This document shows positions 43,642-56,500 of a stretch of 64,000 bases of DNA, piece by piece (position 1 is the stretch's first letter; each line of letters opens with the position of its first letter). The translations under genes and the position numbers were made by a program. Below the pieces are notes generated by a model. It had not been told where the DNA came from. It searched no databases and worked only from the letters and a program-made list of their open reading frames with translations. Origin of the DNA: Alitta virens (Eukaryota > Annelida > Polychaeta > Phyllodocida > Nereididae); contig OW028576.1 of NCBI GenBank assembly GCA_932294295.1, positions 43,378,247 to 43,442,246 on the forward strand, in the 5' to 3' direction.

Positions 43642-43989
43642 TCAAGTGCAATTTTAACTCTACAAGTGAACAAAAACATTCACGTATCTACCAACTGTAA
43701 CACATCATAGAATAACATGACTCTCTCTCTCAGTCCCAACTTATGTTTACCATTAATTGAAATAACAATAATGTGACCAATGACCTGGCTTTTTAGAAGC
43801 CCCAAGACTTCAAAGGTATGGTATACGTTACTAATTTGAATGTGTAAATTCTGAATCTGACATCATTTCATCATGTCAGGATACTAATCAGATTTCGTGT
43901 AATATTTGTGTGGGGAGTTTGCATGTACATTGTGGTCTTGAGTCTTGATTCAGTTAGTGTAAATAAACAAGTGAACGTTCTTCTTGGTA

Positions 43990-44384
43990 CAGTTGGGGTC
44001 ATATGTTTACATACGGCTGAGTAAATTTACAAACATTTTATTGTGACAACAATTCTGTAATAAATTTCCTAACAATGGTTTTAATATAATAAAATTTAAA
44101 TTTGAGGCATAACCACTTTTACAGGTATGTAACATTTTCTTTCATAAAATCTAAAACTGGTGGGCCATAAAAGTACATACACAAACTCAATGGCTAATGA
44201 GTTGTCCAATAAAATGTTTTACTGCGAAGAAAAAGCTGTGGTTATGCCTGAAATTTGCATTTGATTTAGATAATTTAAATGATATCTTTCATATTAAAAC
44301 CGTTGTTGATTGGAAATTTACTGAATTGTTGTCACAATAAAATGTTTGTATATATAATACTCAGCTGTATGTAAACGTATTACC
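43990..44384. mobile_element. non-autonomous Tc1/mariner-like element
   Basis: The left end CAGTTGGGGTCATATGTTTA follows a TA, and the sequence then reads ACATACGGCTGAG. It resembles the Tc1/Sleeping-Beauty-type end CAGTTGAAGTCGGAAGTTTA. The right part is a long inverted match (TATGTAAACG, ACAATAAAATGTTTGTA), but its outermost bases are lost. No transposase frame. Confidence 0.85.
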
Positions 44385-44962
44385 ATTAAATATAACGTTT
44401 GGGTCTCTGCTGATTGGCTAGTTTGAGGTGTATCTTGACTTGTTTGCTGGGAGTCTTATGTAAACATAAGCCCATTACTTCTCCCCAGTTCCTTTGAGTT
44501 CCTTCCGGGTTCCTTGAGATAGCACTCCAGCACAGGCTCCAGCAAATAAGTCAAGAGACCCTAACGTTCAATTTAAATAAGTTGACCCGGCTGTGACATT
44601 GCCTGACAACTAGGCCAATGCAGTAAGCTGGTAAGTAAAAATCCGTTGCAATGGATACAACCATCGTGAACCACGAGGGTTTTGTTTACTGGAAATGGCT
44701 CTGTATACATGGACATTAATTGAAGATATGAAAAGGGATTCTGAAACTGTTTTCACACTCCATATCAGCGAATATTTACACTCTGTGAATGAAAGACAAG
44801 TCCATCTTATTGTTTAAGTTAGTTTGACAGCTCTGACCACGTGGGTCACACGAATAAATTATGTTAATACTCCAACTTTGCATGATTTGCCTTGGGTACC
44901 TTTGCTGGGTGCGAGATATGACCTGCCACTGAAAAAAAAACAAAAAAAAACAATTAATGGAC

Positions 44963-45129
44963 TGTGGCATTCACACCCAGACAAACTGACAAACTGCTAA
45001 TGATGAACTGTCACATAGATTTGCTTGACACATTTCGCATTTTCACAGTTGCATGTAATTTGTTTCCTGCCTATCTAATTTCTATAAATTAAAGTCAGTC
45101 CACAAAAACTATTTGATGTGTTCACTTCA
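44963..45129 (+). repeat. 5' LTR of Mag-like element
   Basis: TGTGGCATTCACACCC ... TTCACTTCA. A TGGTGACCCTGAC primer-type sequence begins at 45131. Confidence 0.9.
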
Positions 45130-45170
45130 ATGGTGACCCTGACTAGAGTGTATTGGATTTTACATTCAAC

Positions 45171-45836
45171 ATGACTGAGCACACAGGAATTAGTGCTGTT
45201 GCAATTAAGCTGCCTACATTTTGGACTGCTCACCCCAACATTTGGTTCACACAGGCAGAAGCTCAATTTTATATCAAAAATGTGACTCAGGATATTACAA
45301 AATATTACTATGTGGTCTCAGCACTTGACCAAACAACAGCCAGTTGCATTCTTGACATCTTAGCAAATCCTCCTGCAGAAGGGAAATATGATTACCTGAA
45401 ACAAAGACTTATTGATACATATGGACTCAATCGTCGTGACAGGGCAAGTAGACTTCTTCATATTAATAACTTGGGTGACCGCAAACCCTCAGAACTCATG
45501 GATGAAATGTTGTCATTATTAGATGGTCACAATTTTTGCCTACTTGCTGAACAAATTTTCCTGGAACATTTACCTGAAGATATTCGTATGCAAATTGCTG
45601 ATTCTGATTTCAAAGACCCTAGGGCTCTAGCTCACTGAGCAGACATTTTTTTGTTGGCTAAGCAACAGTCAACCACACATATCATTCATCGAGTCAGCAA
45701 AAGAAACGAAAGTGCCCAAAAGAATGATAAAGCTCATCCTGATTGGTGCTACTACCACAGCAAGTTCGGAGAACATGCCCGTAAATGCTATCCACCTTGT
45801 AAACATCCGGGAAACGATCAAGCCGGTCGCCAGTAG
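45171..45836 (+). pseudogene. Mag-like gag
   Basis: From ATG at 45171: PTFWTAHPNIWFTQAEAQF and DYLKQRLIDTYGL, typical of the capsid of Mag/SURL-type elements. An in-frame TGA near 45636 and a TAG near 45834 interrupt it. A WCYYHSKFGEHARKC zinc-knuckle-like motif lies between them. Confidence 0.9.
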
Positions 45837-45862
45837 CTCCTTCGACGACCAGCAAACAAGAA

Positions 45863-46576
45863 GTGCAACACATCAACACCTGTAAAATGCAAGATGCAAT
45901 GTCTCAATCACATTGCCGTCCACAACTGCTGTATGTAAGGGATGGAAATTCTGGCCGCACCTTCCTCATCGACACTGGAGCAAGGGTGAGCGTTTTTCCT
46001 GCCACAGGTGCGGACACACGTTCTGGAAATTCTGGTCTCCAACTTGAGGCTGCAAATGGTACTGCAATTCGCTCTTATGGTTCTCGGAATATCACACTTT
46101 CACTTGATGGTCGCCGCTTGTTTAATTGGACATTCGTTATTGCCAATGTTACCCAACCACTTTTAGGAGCTGACTTCCTTTGTTCATTTAATCTCATGGT
46201 GGACATTAAAGGCCAGCGTCTAATTAACACAACTACATTCTCCTCAGTCATGCTGAACCAGACCACCGGCCAGTATCTTGGTATTCACAGTGTGTCCATG
46301 GATAGGACATATGCTGATATACTTGCTGAATTTCCTGAGATACTCACTCCCACATTCTCCTGTTCTACTGTTCGCCATGGCGTAGAACTTTTCATTCCCA
46401 CTGAAGGTCCACCTATCCACAGTCGAGCCCGGCGGTTACCCCCAGATAAGCTGGCAATTGCAAAGGAAGAATTTAAACATATGGAGGCCTTAGGAATAGT
46501 TCGAAGGTCCAGCAGTCAATGGTCATCTCCACTCCATATGGCAGCTGGAGACCTTGTGGGGATTATAGACGCTTGA
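45863..46576 (+). pseudogene. Mag-like protease and RT start
   Basis: The protease motif is FLIDTGARVSVFPA, followed by LLGADFLCSFNLMVD. The beginning of the RT is present ([16 protein letters not shown]), after which the frame breaks at about 46540 where a few codons appear to be lost. Confidence 0.9.
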
Positions 46577-47520
46577 ACAATGCCACAATACCCGATCGAT
46601 ACCCCATCTCACATATCCAGGACTTTTCTGCAAACCTGGCTGGATGCACTATCTTCTCAAAGATTGATCTTGTGCGTGGCTACCATCAAATTCCTGTCCA
46701 TCCCGATGACATCCGAAAAACTGCAATTATAACACCATTTGGATTATTTGAGTTCCTCCGTATGCCTTTCGGACTTAAAAATGCTGGACAAGCATTTCAA
46801 AGGCTTATGGATACTGTTCTACATGGTCTCTCTTTTGTTTTTGTCTACCTGGATGATATCCTCCTCTTCAGCCATTCTGAGCATGAGCATAAAATCCATT
46901 TGCGTTTGGTGTTCGAACGACTTCGGGACCATGGACTGGTCATATCTCCAACAAAATGTAAGTTTGGTGCTTCTGAAATTGATTTCTTGGGTCATCGTAT
47001 TAACAACCTTGGTGCATTTCCTTTGGATAAGAAGGTGCAAGCGATTACAGACTTTCCCAAACCCACGTCAACTAAGGCTTTGCAGGAGTTCCTTGGCATG
47101 GTGAACTTTTACCATCGTTTCATCCCTCATGCTGCTGCCATCATGCGTCCGCTATACAGTGCAGTATCAGGAAAAGCAAAGTTAGTTGAGTGGACGGATG
47201 ATATGAATATGGCCTTCGAACAGACAAAGGAAGCATTGGCACAAGCTACTATGTTGGTCCATTCTCACCCAGAAGCATCTATCGCACTTACTGTGGACGC
47301 TTCCGATATTGCAGTTGGAGGTGTTCTTGAACAGCTTATTGATGATAATTGGCTACCTCTAGCATTCTTCAGTCGTCAACTTCGTCCCCCAGAGTGCAAG
47401 TATAGCACATTTGACAGGGAGCTTCTTGGACTTTACTTAGCGGTGAGACACTTTAAATACTTTCTTGAAGCCCGTCCATTTGTCGCATATACTGATCATA
47501 AGCCATTAACTTTTGCCTGA
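46519..47520 (+). pseudogene. Mag-like RT and RNase H
   Basis: Picks up at [19 protein letters not shown], then [27 protein letters not shown] and the catalytic [11 protein letters not shown]. RNase H follows ([23 protein letters not shown]). It ends with TGA at 47518. Confidence 0.92.
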
Positions 47521-49064
47521 GCCAAAGTGACTGAGCCATGGTCTCCGAGGCAGCAACGTCATCTAGCTGCAATTTCTGAATTTACGACGGACATCAGGCA
47601 TGTAGCTGGCAAAGACAATTGTGTTGCAGATGCCCTCTCTCGCTCAGTTATTAATGCCATCACATCGGAGTTAGACATTGATTATTCAGCTATGGCTGCT
47701 GCCCAAGCAAAGGATCCGGAGGTCATTGCTTACCGCACTGCAGTTAGTGGTCTTGTCTTGGAAGACATTCCCTTTGGTCCTACAGGAACCACTCTGCTTT
47801 GTGACATTTCCACAGGACGTGCCCGTCCCATTGTGACCTCCTCCTGGAGACGACGTGTGTTTGAAGCTGTCCACCATTTGTCACACCCCTCAATTCGAAC
47901 AACTCGTACTTTGGTGGCCATTAAATTCGTCTGGCATGGTCTTCAGAAACAAGTTGGACCCTGGGCCAAGGCTTGCATTGCTTGTCAAACGGTCAAGATT
48001 CATCGCCATGTCAAAGCACCACTTGATGTTTTCAAGATTCCTCATCGTAGATTTGACCATATCAATGTGGACCTAGTTGGCCCACTGCCATCATCTCAAG
48101 GCTACACATACCTCTTTACAATTGTAGACAGATTTACAAGATGGCCAGAGGCAATTCCATTAACGGACATCTCTACCTTGTCGTGTGCTCGAGCTTTGGT
48201 GAGTCAGTGGATTGCAAGATTTGAAATTCCTTCAGAGATATCTTCTGATCGTGGAAGTCAGTTCACTTCTGACTTGTGGGCTTCGCTGACTAAGCTACTG
48301 GGTGTGCGACACAGCAGAACTACAGCTTATCATCCCCAAGCTAACGGCCTAGTGGAATGTTTTCATCGTCACATGAAAGCTGCTTTACGTGCCCGCCTTA
48401 CAGGCCCAAACTGGGTTGATGAACTTCCGTTGGTCCTTTTAGGAATTCGCACAGCTCCAAAAGAGGACTTGGGCACTTCTTCCGCAGAACTGGTGTTTGG
48501 CGAACCACTCACAGTTCCAGGTGACTTCATTCCTACCTCATCTACTACTCTGCAGCCTACAGCATTTCTCCCTACCCTTCGAAACAAGGTAGGCTCCCTT
48601 GCACCTGTTCCCACATCTCAACATGGCTCGCATGCTGTGGCTGTACCACAAGAACTCTACCAATGTGCATATGTATTCGTCAGACGTGACAACCACAGAA
48701 CCGCATTGCAGCACCCATATCAAGGCCCGTTTAAAGTCATATGCCCCGGAGAGAAGGTCTTCATCATCGATATGGGTGGGAAAGCTGAAAAGGTTTCAAT
48801 CGACCGTTTGAAACCAGCCCACCTCGACCTTGACCAGCCAGTGCGAGTGGCTATCCCTAAGCAACTTTGGCGACCTCGGAAGGCGTCCTCCAATCCTCCC
48901 ACATCAAAGAACACTACTTCTCGTAATCCCCCAGTGCCCCATGTCCCCTCTTCAGACTCACTCCCAATCGCACAAATAATCGTCCTCAGCGACAAAGACG
49001 TCCGCCAGTTCGGTACCAGGATAGCGGGACAGTTACATTTTAGCCGCAGTTCTGGGGGGAGGTA
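47521..49064 (+). pseudogene. Mag-like integrase
   Basis: Starts after the TGA with the rest of RNase H (VAGKDNCVADALSRS), then the zinc region (HHLSHPSIRT...CIACQTVK) and DDE core (HINVDLVGPLP, SSDRGSQFTSD, LVECFHRHMKAALRA). The frame runs on past the 3' LTR start to 49194. No chromodomain. Confidence 0.92.
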
Positions 49065-49231
49065 TGTGGCATTCACACCCAGACAAACTGACAAACTGCT
49101 GATGATGAACTGTCACATAGATTTGCTTGACACATTTCGCATTTTCACAGTTGCATGTATTTTGTTTCCTGCCTATCTAATTTCTATGAATTAAAGTCCG
49201 TCCACAAAAACTATTTGATGTGTTCACTTCA
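49065..49231 (+). repeat. 3' LTR of Mag-like element
   Basis: Preceded by the purine tract GGGGGGAGGTA. Four differences from the 5' LTR. Confidence 0.9.
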
Positions 49232-49614
49232 GGACATAGATTTTCTTTCCTATTTTACATTTAGTCTGAACTCACCTTTTTGTGCCATCCATGTAATTGG
49301 CCATGTAGCTGCTTTTACCAAAGGCAAGTGCCCAACTATGCTGCACAGAAGGCAGCAAGTGTCATTATAGCCAAACAGCATTGTCGTTTTCAAGTCCTGC
49401 TTGAAAAGGTAGGTCAATTTGTCTTCATTCGGTCGAAAATGATATCTTCTGCATGGTATTTCTGATGATCCAATCACAGAATAATCAAATTCTATGAAGT
49501 TGATAATGGAGGCTTCTGGGGCAGTTGGAGTGATGAATTTACAGAATATAAAGATAATGTACCACTTGTAGAAAGCCATTTTGCTGAATTTCTCTGTAAC
49601 TACTGATCTTGGTA

Positions 49615-49920
49615 AGACAAAATATTACAAACTGAAAGTCCATTCAAATACGTCAACTCTGCAGTAACTATCAATCTTCGTCTGACATAATATTGTCCAT
49701 TGAAATCTGCAGAAATTACTGTACTTAGTAACTAAGATACTAATGCTGACAAAATATTGGCAACTGAAAGTCCATTCAAATACGTCAACTCAGCAGTAGC
49801 TATCGATCTTCGTCTGACATAATATATCATAAACTAAAAGTCTATTAAAATCTGCAGTACTTCGTAACTAAGTTACTAATGCTGACAAAATATTGGCAAC
49901 TGAAAGCCCATTGAAGTATC
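49615..49920. repeat. about 130-137-bp tandem repeat
   Basis: GACAAAATATT...CAACTGAAAGTCCATT recurs near 49617, 49754 and 49883, with the shared block CTATCAATCTTCGTCTGACAT between. About 2.3 copies. Confidence 0.8.
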
Positions 49921-50214
49921 CTTACTCTGCAGATGCTAGTGAACAAAGTACATATGCTAAGACATCATCTGCAAACCTAATGGATTAAATGCATAACCTG
50001 CTTTAGCAATGTGCTCAAACTTAAGAACACCTCACTATAAAAGCCACCTCTACATTATAACCATTTATACCAAGGTGCACCAAAATACACTTGTAATTTT
50101 AGATCATCGCACATTTAAGACCACCTCACATTTAACACAAGTACAGTTTGCACCTGAATTGCCCAGAATAGTGAGAGGCTAATGTATTTTTTGAGGAGTC
50201 AAACAGCTATCATG

Positions 50215-50925
50215 AACAAGTGCAGGGGTGGGCTTTGAACCCCTGCACCCACAATCACTACCATGGATGAGATGATAAGTACATCCCATGTGATGGGACA
50301 GGGACTGAGATGTGGCTCATAAACAGTGCAGGGAGAGGGCTTTGAACCCATGCACCCACAATCACTACCATGGATGAGATGATGAGTACATCCCATGTGA
50401 TGGGACAGGGACTGAGATGTGGCTCATAAACAGTGCAGGGAAAGGGCTTTGAACCCCTGCACCCACAATCACTACCATGGATGAGATGATAAGTACATCC
50501 CATGTGATGGGACAGGGACTGAGATGTGGCTCATAAACAGTGCAGGGAGAGGGCTTTGAACCCATGCACCCACAATCACTACCATGGATGAGATGATGAG
50601 TACATCCCATGTGATGGGACAGGGACTGAGATGTGGCTCATAAACAGTGCAGGGAAAGGGCTTTGAACCCCTGCACCCACAATCACTACCATGGATGAGA
50701 TGATGAGTACATCCCATGTGATGGGACAGGGACTGAGATGTGGCTCATAAACAGTGCAGGGAGTGGGCTTTGAACCCCTGCACCCAAAATCACTACCATG
50801 GATGAGATGATGAGTACATTCCATGTGATGGGACAGGGACTGAGATGTGGCTCATAAACAGTGCAGAGAGTGGGCTTTGAACCCATGCACCCACAGTCAC
50901 TACCATGGATGAGATGATGAGTAAG
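50215..50925. repeat. 107-bp tandem satellite
   Basis: Nearly seven units of 107 bp. Two types largely alternate (GGGAGAGGG...CCCATGC and GGGAAAGGG...CCCCTGC), giving a 214-bp dimer. Each unit contains GGGCTTTGAACCC, similar to an inverted tRNA T-arm, so the unit may derive from a SINE. Confidence 0.95.
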
Positions 50926-51860
50926 AGGCAGATGAGCTACGATATCTTAAAGCAAACTAGACAGTATTCACATTTTAGCCATAAGCACAACCGGGTTTTA
51001 GTATGTGGTGACGTCACAATAACCATTGAAGACAATAATTATTCATAAACATGTGAATTTCATTTATTGTTGTACGCATGAAACTCACGCGTTTAACAAC
51101 CAAAAGCTTTTGATCCCATGATTGAGGAGCTGTGGCAATTCCTGCTGCATGTTACACAAGAAGCGACAACCCTGCTTATTTTCAATTTTTTAAAGTGTCG
51201 ATTCCACCAAATGCAGCTGTAATACATCATAAAGGTATGCTATACTGAAGTTACTAACACTGGGGGCATGTCAACAGTCCCTTAAGGTTGAAGAGTACCA
51301 AAACATTTACTTATATATTTTAATGTACAACCGACGAGAGCTGGAAAAAATAGAAGAAAATTGTTTCAACTATTCTGTTATCATAAATAATATGAGACAA
51401 GTCTCATTATCAATTTAATTGGGGTTAATATAGATGAAGCGTGGGGTAATTTAGCACAACCCACCTGGAAATCAACGCTCTCCAAAATTAATAGCTCTGC
51501 ATTGACAGGGCCTTGAAATTTTGTTAAGTTTTTGATCACCGACAATTCATGCTAAATTGGTTTAATTATTATTTTTCCACCTGTCTTCAATTAGTCTAGG
51601 CCCTAAATTAAAATATAATCATAAAATCCATATCCAATGAGAATTCAGCAAATTCTTAACTTCTTACCCAAGACCATAAGATCAGAAGCCATCTGGTGTT
51701 GCTCTCCAACCACACCCTTTTGTTGATTTTGAACTTCTACCTGAAGGGACATGTCTCTGCTGAATAATTTATACATCATGTATTATATTTAATTTATTTT
51801 GTGATTCATGTGCTTATCGTAATAAATTTTTTCTGTCTTGTTCCTTATATTAGTTATATT
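50926..51860. other. non-coding stretch
   Basis: No exon or repeat recognised apart from AT-rich filler. Confidence 0.5.
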
Positions 51861-51897
51861 AATTGTATCTATCTATCTATCTATCTATCTATCTTAT
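51861..51897. repeat. (ATCT)n microsatellite
   Basis: About eight ATCT units. Confidence 0.9.
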
Positions 51898-52234
51898 CTA
51901 GTAATATTATTTAAAGTCTTATTATATTAGATGATGGTCAAAACGACTTGGATAGGAATTCTTAGAAGTTTACATTTACGACAAATTTTTCTCAATAAAC
52001 ATGTTAGCATACCTTATTTCGTCATTATATACATAAGTACTGCACTGTTTACAATTGCATAGCACTCAAATCTTCATCTAAAGTCATTAGATATGTCTTT
52101 TTAAGAAGCATTTTCATAAATTTGTGTTTGCTTGTTCATGCTTTTGCATTTCACGACTATTGCCACCTAGTTCCACCAAAACTTGCTAGAGGCGACAATC
52201 TTGCGTGCAACGCCCCCCGTGGATAATAAAATTC

Positions 52235-52705
52235 ACACAGAATAATGCTGCCAAGTCCCTGTTTTCTTCCGTAAGGCAGCGCTACGATCCGGTGCAAAGC
52301 ACCGGCCTTTCTCATAACCGATTTGCCGCTCCCCCAGAATCGGGGAGGGAAATGCTTCCGCGTGTCATCTGCATACAAAGTAGTGCGATTACTACGCCTT
52401 GTTTCTTTCTTCCAAGAAGCCACTCACTGTGAAATTAGTTCAGACGATTTCTTTTGACTTTAACTCTACTAACGTCATGAAATTGAACAATTTTACCGTG
52501 AAATTCCAAACACTGCAGAAGGTTCTATTTTCGTAAAAAGCACTGAACAAGCGTTCTAACAAAGTAAATGGCACTGAACAAGCGTTTTAACGGTGTTTTT
52601 TACTTTATCCCTTGACACTTTACGTCAGTTCTCAGAAAGACCGGTGCTATGCATCGGACAAGCGCCGTCTTTCGGCAGAAATTGGCCAAGTCCCTAGTTC
52701 TGTCA
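52235..52705. mobile_element. diverged foldback element
   Basis: CCAAGTCCCTG...GCTACGATCCGGTGC and AAAGCACCGGCCTTTCT on the left are matched, inverted and diverged, by AGAAAGACCGGTGCTATGC and GGCCAAGTCCCT on the right. Inside, CACTGAACAAGCGTT occurs twice. It lies downstream of the NAT16-like gene. Confidence 0.55.
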
Positions 52706-52953
52706 ATTTGATATTTACAATACATTAAAATAACATCCACATAATTCAAATAATAACATGCACATGGATGTGGGGTACAATAAAATTTATTATCAACTGC
52801 AAACACAGAAATCAGATGATCCAATATTCGACAAAACTAATTAAATATATACACCGCAATATCACAGATTAATTAAAACAGATTAGAAGAATATTCGAAT
52901 CCACTTCATTACTGCACCACTTTCATTTAATGCCATCCTCTAAGTCTAACATC

Positions 52954-53562
52954 TCATAAGTTTGAAACTGGCATCTTTACTAAAGGAATTTTCTTTTTCA
53001 TCAACATGCAAGGAAATTCGGTTGTACTTTTTCTGTGAATGTTAAGCTTGGTATTGACTATAGTTTTGACATTAGAGACCATTTTTTCTGCACTTTGCGG
53101 ATACAGAACAGACAAGGCAACATCGCTACCTCTATGAAATTGGTGCACATGGATTAGATATCTCATGAAGTGAGACATGAATAATGCCACATCATCAGCA
53201 TGTTCTGGAAGAACATAATAATCACAATAATAACGAAGGCCAGCTTTAACTTTCAGCGAAGTTTCATAACTGATTGCTATTAGACTGCCATTGGTTGCCC
53301 TGGTGACACGAACAGTAGAATCCTTTGTTATTAAATCATAGTTGCTGTTCATTGGTTGGAAAGGTACCCAATTAACTACCCAAAATCCTTCAGGAAGCAT
53401 CGCAGCGACATCATGTGGACATTTTGACATCACTTCTTTAACACCAGATGGCGTTATGGTCACTGTGGAGTATTGTTGGGTCATCTTCTGATAATCTTGA
53501 AATTCAGCACCCTTTAATGCAAGTTCCAATTCCGCAGGGGAAAAATCAAGTGAAAATCTTGG
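52954..53562 (-). CDS. NAT16: NAT16-like exon 3
   Basis: Acceptor TTATTTCAG at 53563. 202 codons plus stop. Includes PRFSLDFSPAELELALKG and the conserved NWVPFQPMNSN block. Confidence 0.8.
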   Translation of the reverse strand, partial: PRFSLDFSPAELELALKGAEFQDYQKMTQQYSTVTITPSGVKEVMSKCPHDVAAMLPEGFWVVNWVPFQPMNSNYDLITKDSTVRVTRATNGSLIAISYETSLKVKAGLRYYCDYYVLPEHADDVALFMSHFMRYLIHVHQFHRGSDVALSVLYPQSAEKMVSNVKTIVNTKLNIHRKSTTEFPCMLMKKKIPLVKMPVSNL

Positions 53563-56500
53563 CTGAAATAACAAAATTCACATAGTCACATAATGTTAAT
53601 AATTTCCACGTCAAAATAATTAATATGCAAACATTCTGCTTCACACTGTGGGTTTAAATTGTGGAACATGTATCCTGATGACATGAAGGAGTGTTCAAAC
53701 ACTGTTTTATAAGTTCATCGTTATTACTTTGTATGATATTGTAGGGGCAAGTACTGCTTAAGTCCACTCAAGGCAACAACGTGAATAATGCGCAAGCAAA
53801 AATGAAGTGAGGAATAAAGCCCAAATAAATTGACAAGCCTTCTCACATGTATGGCTACCTACATACCAAGCCACAAAGTGATACACGGCTGCTAACTCAT
53901 GTTTTTATCTGGCGCGCTTGAAACGGAACAGAAATAACGGGCAGAGCTAAGTATGCATTTTGACGTTTTGGATGTTGACGTTTCCGCGTGTAACCATTTC
54001 ATCTGCCACCCTCGTGCCCCTGGTGATGACAAGTGGTACTATGTTAGTCTGGAGTTGCCCCAAGCTTAACAGACTTCCTTCACCCACTGCAGCTCAAAAA
54101 CGGCCTCTAACAGAAAAACCTAGGTTGGAATAAGTGATAATACACTAATGTGACTTCAGAAGCACTTTTCTGGAATGAAAAGGCCTTGAAAGTTCAAAAC
54201 ATCGCTCAAAAGTCAACCTGAATTTGTTGGCGAAATGTAAACAAAGCTCAAGGAACTAGGCTGGCGAGTGAGCAAGTGCCAGTAGTTGAAATGATGAACG
54301 CTCTAGGCCCGTACACACTAGTTTTATGCATTTTTTAGCACACTACTCATATCCTTCAGAAACGAGCCGAAGGATGTTGCACAATGCATTTTAAAGTATA
54401 CTGAGCTCTATGTGACACTGCACAGCTCAGTCTCTGCTGAGCTAATTCATTTGAAAAATATTTGCTCACTCAGCTCTGATCAACCCCTCTCTCTGACAAT
54501 ATCCAGAATTTGCTCCACAAGCCTTCTGGATAAAAATCTAATCACAATATTACTGAAGTCTAAGATCGAATTTAATTTAGTATAATCCTGTATACAAACC
54601 CTAAAAGCAACCATGCTGACATCATTGTGCCGTTTGAGAAGACCTTCACAGATTTTGATGTCATCGCTCGTCCACATTATTCGCTCAAGTTGGTATTTCT
54701 TCGATAAAACTTGACTGGAAAACCCTTGTATCAGTAGAACATATTTGAAACCTTGATGGTCTTCATGAACCCTACCAGCCTGTCTCACTAATGTCTTGCC
54801 TGCAAATGAATCAAGTTTTGGCCAAAATATAAATATCTCAAAATTTTTTTGGAAAAATCCTCAACTTGTTTTTAATCTAAATACTTTTTAAGAACTAACT
54901 AGAGCTGCAATGATGCTGCCTCTATTCAGCCCCATCTATATTTACCTTTACTTTCACCATCAGCCATGTTAGCAAATTTGCCTCATTGACCTCTCTGCGC
55001 ACTCAGATATAGTATTGTGATGTCATCAGTACACAATGGCCATGGTGAGGTCACAGAGTGCAAGAACATTGGAGAAGTAATGATGTAATAATATATGAAG
55101 TATCAAAATTAGGTCAATGCGGCAAAATTGCCAACATGGCTGCAGTGTCAAACTACTGTCTGGACTAGGCATGAAGCCATGGAGAGCTAGGTAGGGAGCT
55201 GCACTATGTATAGGGAGCTAGGTGTAGGTAGGTAATGTTATTGTTTAATGCCTCATCAGCACCTGAATGGGCTATGTAGAGGCTCTTTAGGGTAAGATTG
55301 ATTATCTACAGTTGGTAGTAGAAACCAGAAGCATGTAAAAAATCAATAATTGTCTGCATTGGATAGCTGGAGCAGCTTGTGCAATGCGCACTGTCCTGTT
55401 TTAGCCACTGGGGATAGAGGACTTCCCCCCAAGTGTTTCCACCCTCGCCGTGTGGAGGCCCAGGACCTTCGAGGGCAGGGAGCTAGGTGTAGGGAATACT
55501 AGGTGTTGGGAGAGCTAAACAAACATGCAGAAATTTATGACAGATCATCAAAAATGGTCCCAAAGTGTCTCATGCCTAAATGACTGATCACTTTGGTAAC
55601 TTTGATAACTTAATTGCAACTCAACATTAGTTACCAACTCAATTCTAAATTTCTAGGTCTGACCACAAAGGAATTTTATTTACTTTTTCAATTATTGATC
55701 CTTTTTTATATTTTGGAGGGTTTTACTCCCCTTTACTGTTTTTTAGTCCACTGATGTAAACTCAGTGACTTCTCTTGATAATTCAACACAAGGATAGCGA
55801 AGAGTTGATATAAAGTTGAGAAATATATTCTGAGAGAAATTACAACATATCCAGGCTATCAAACACACTCCACACAATTATTCGTTTGGTTAAATAGATT
55901 TTAGGATATGGATCCTACCTTCTATGTGTCAATTAAATAGAGAGTGAAAAATACAATATCCAGTAAGTGGATGAGCTAGATAATATTCATACAGCCTACA
56001 GTCTACCTAAGTTTATATGTACACCAATCTGATTAAACTATATCTATGCCCTATTCTCATCTAAGTTTATTAAATAGACACACAACATATGCTTGAAACC
56101 ACCGCATCTAAAGATTACTTGATATATATTTTAAATCTAAATTTAGCAGTTTAGACACTCTTAGACAATACACACCAACACAATCATATGACAATATCAA
56201 TCAAATTCAACGCTTCATTAGTCTGATAGATCAAGGACACCCTAATCAGTGTCCATACATTTAAACATACATTACATACACACACAATCACCAATCATTG
56301 ATCAATACACAACTAATACACTAATGCACAGGCCAGCCTATCACTACGAGCTCACACCTAATTCGTCAGTCTTTCATAAATAATTACCTTCCAAAGTTTC
56401 TTGAATCGGGGCGTTCCCACTATCATGTATAAGAGCTACGTATGATCACATATGAAAATATTTGTTCACTCTTGTTCATCCTTGACCATACGTGATTTAT

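Larger units (their letters stand above)
44963..49231 (+). mobile_element. broken Mag-like Gypsy LTR retrotransposon
   Basis: Plus-strand element with 167-bp LTRs (44963-45129, 49065-49231) and GGAC flanking both sides (44959-44962, 49232-49235). The LTRs differ at four sites I counted (about 2.4%). Gag-pol carries at least three stops and a small frame-breaking deletion, so it is inactive. Confidence 0.95.

Noticed and set aside
50199..50886. 81-residue repeated proteins on the minus strand
   Set aside because: They are shadows of the 107-bp satellite.
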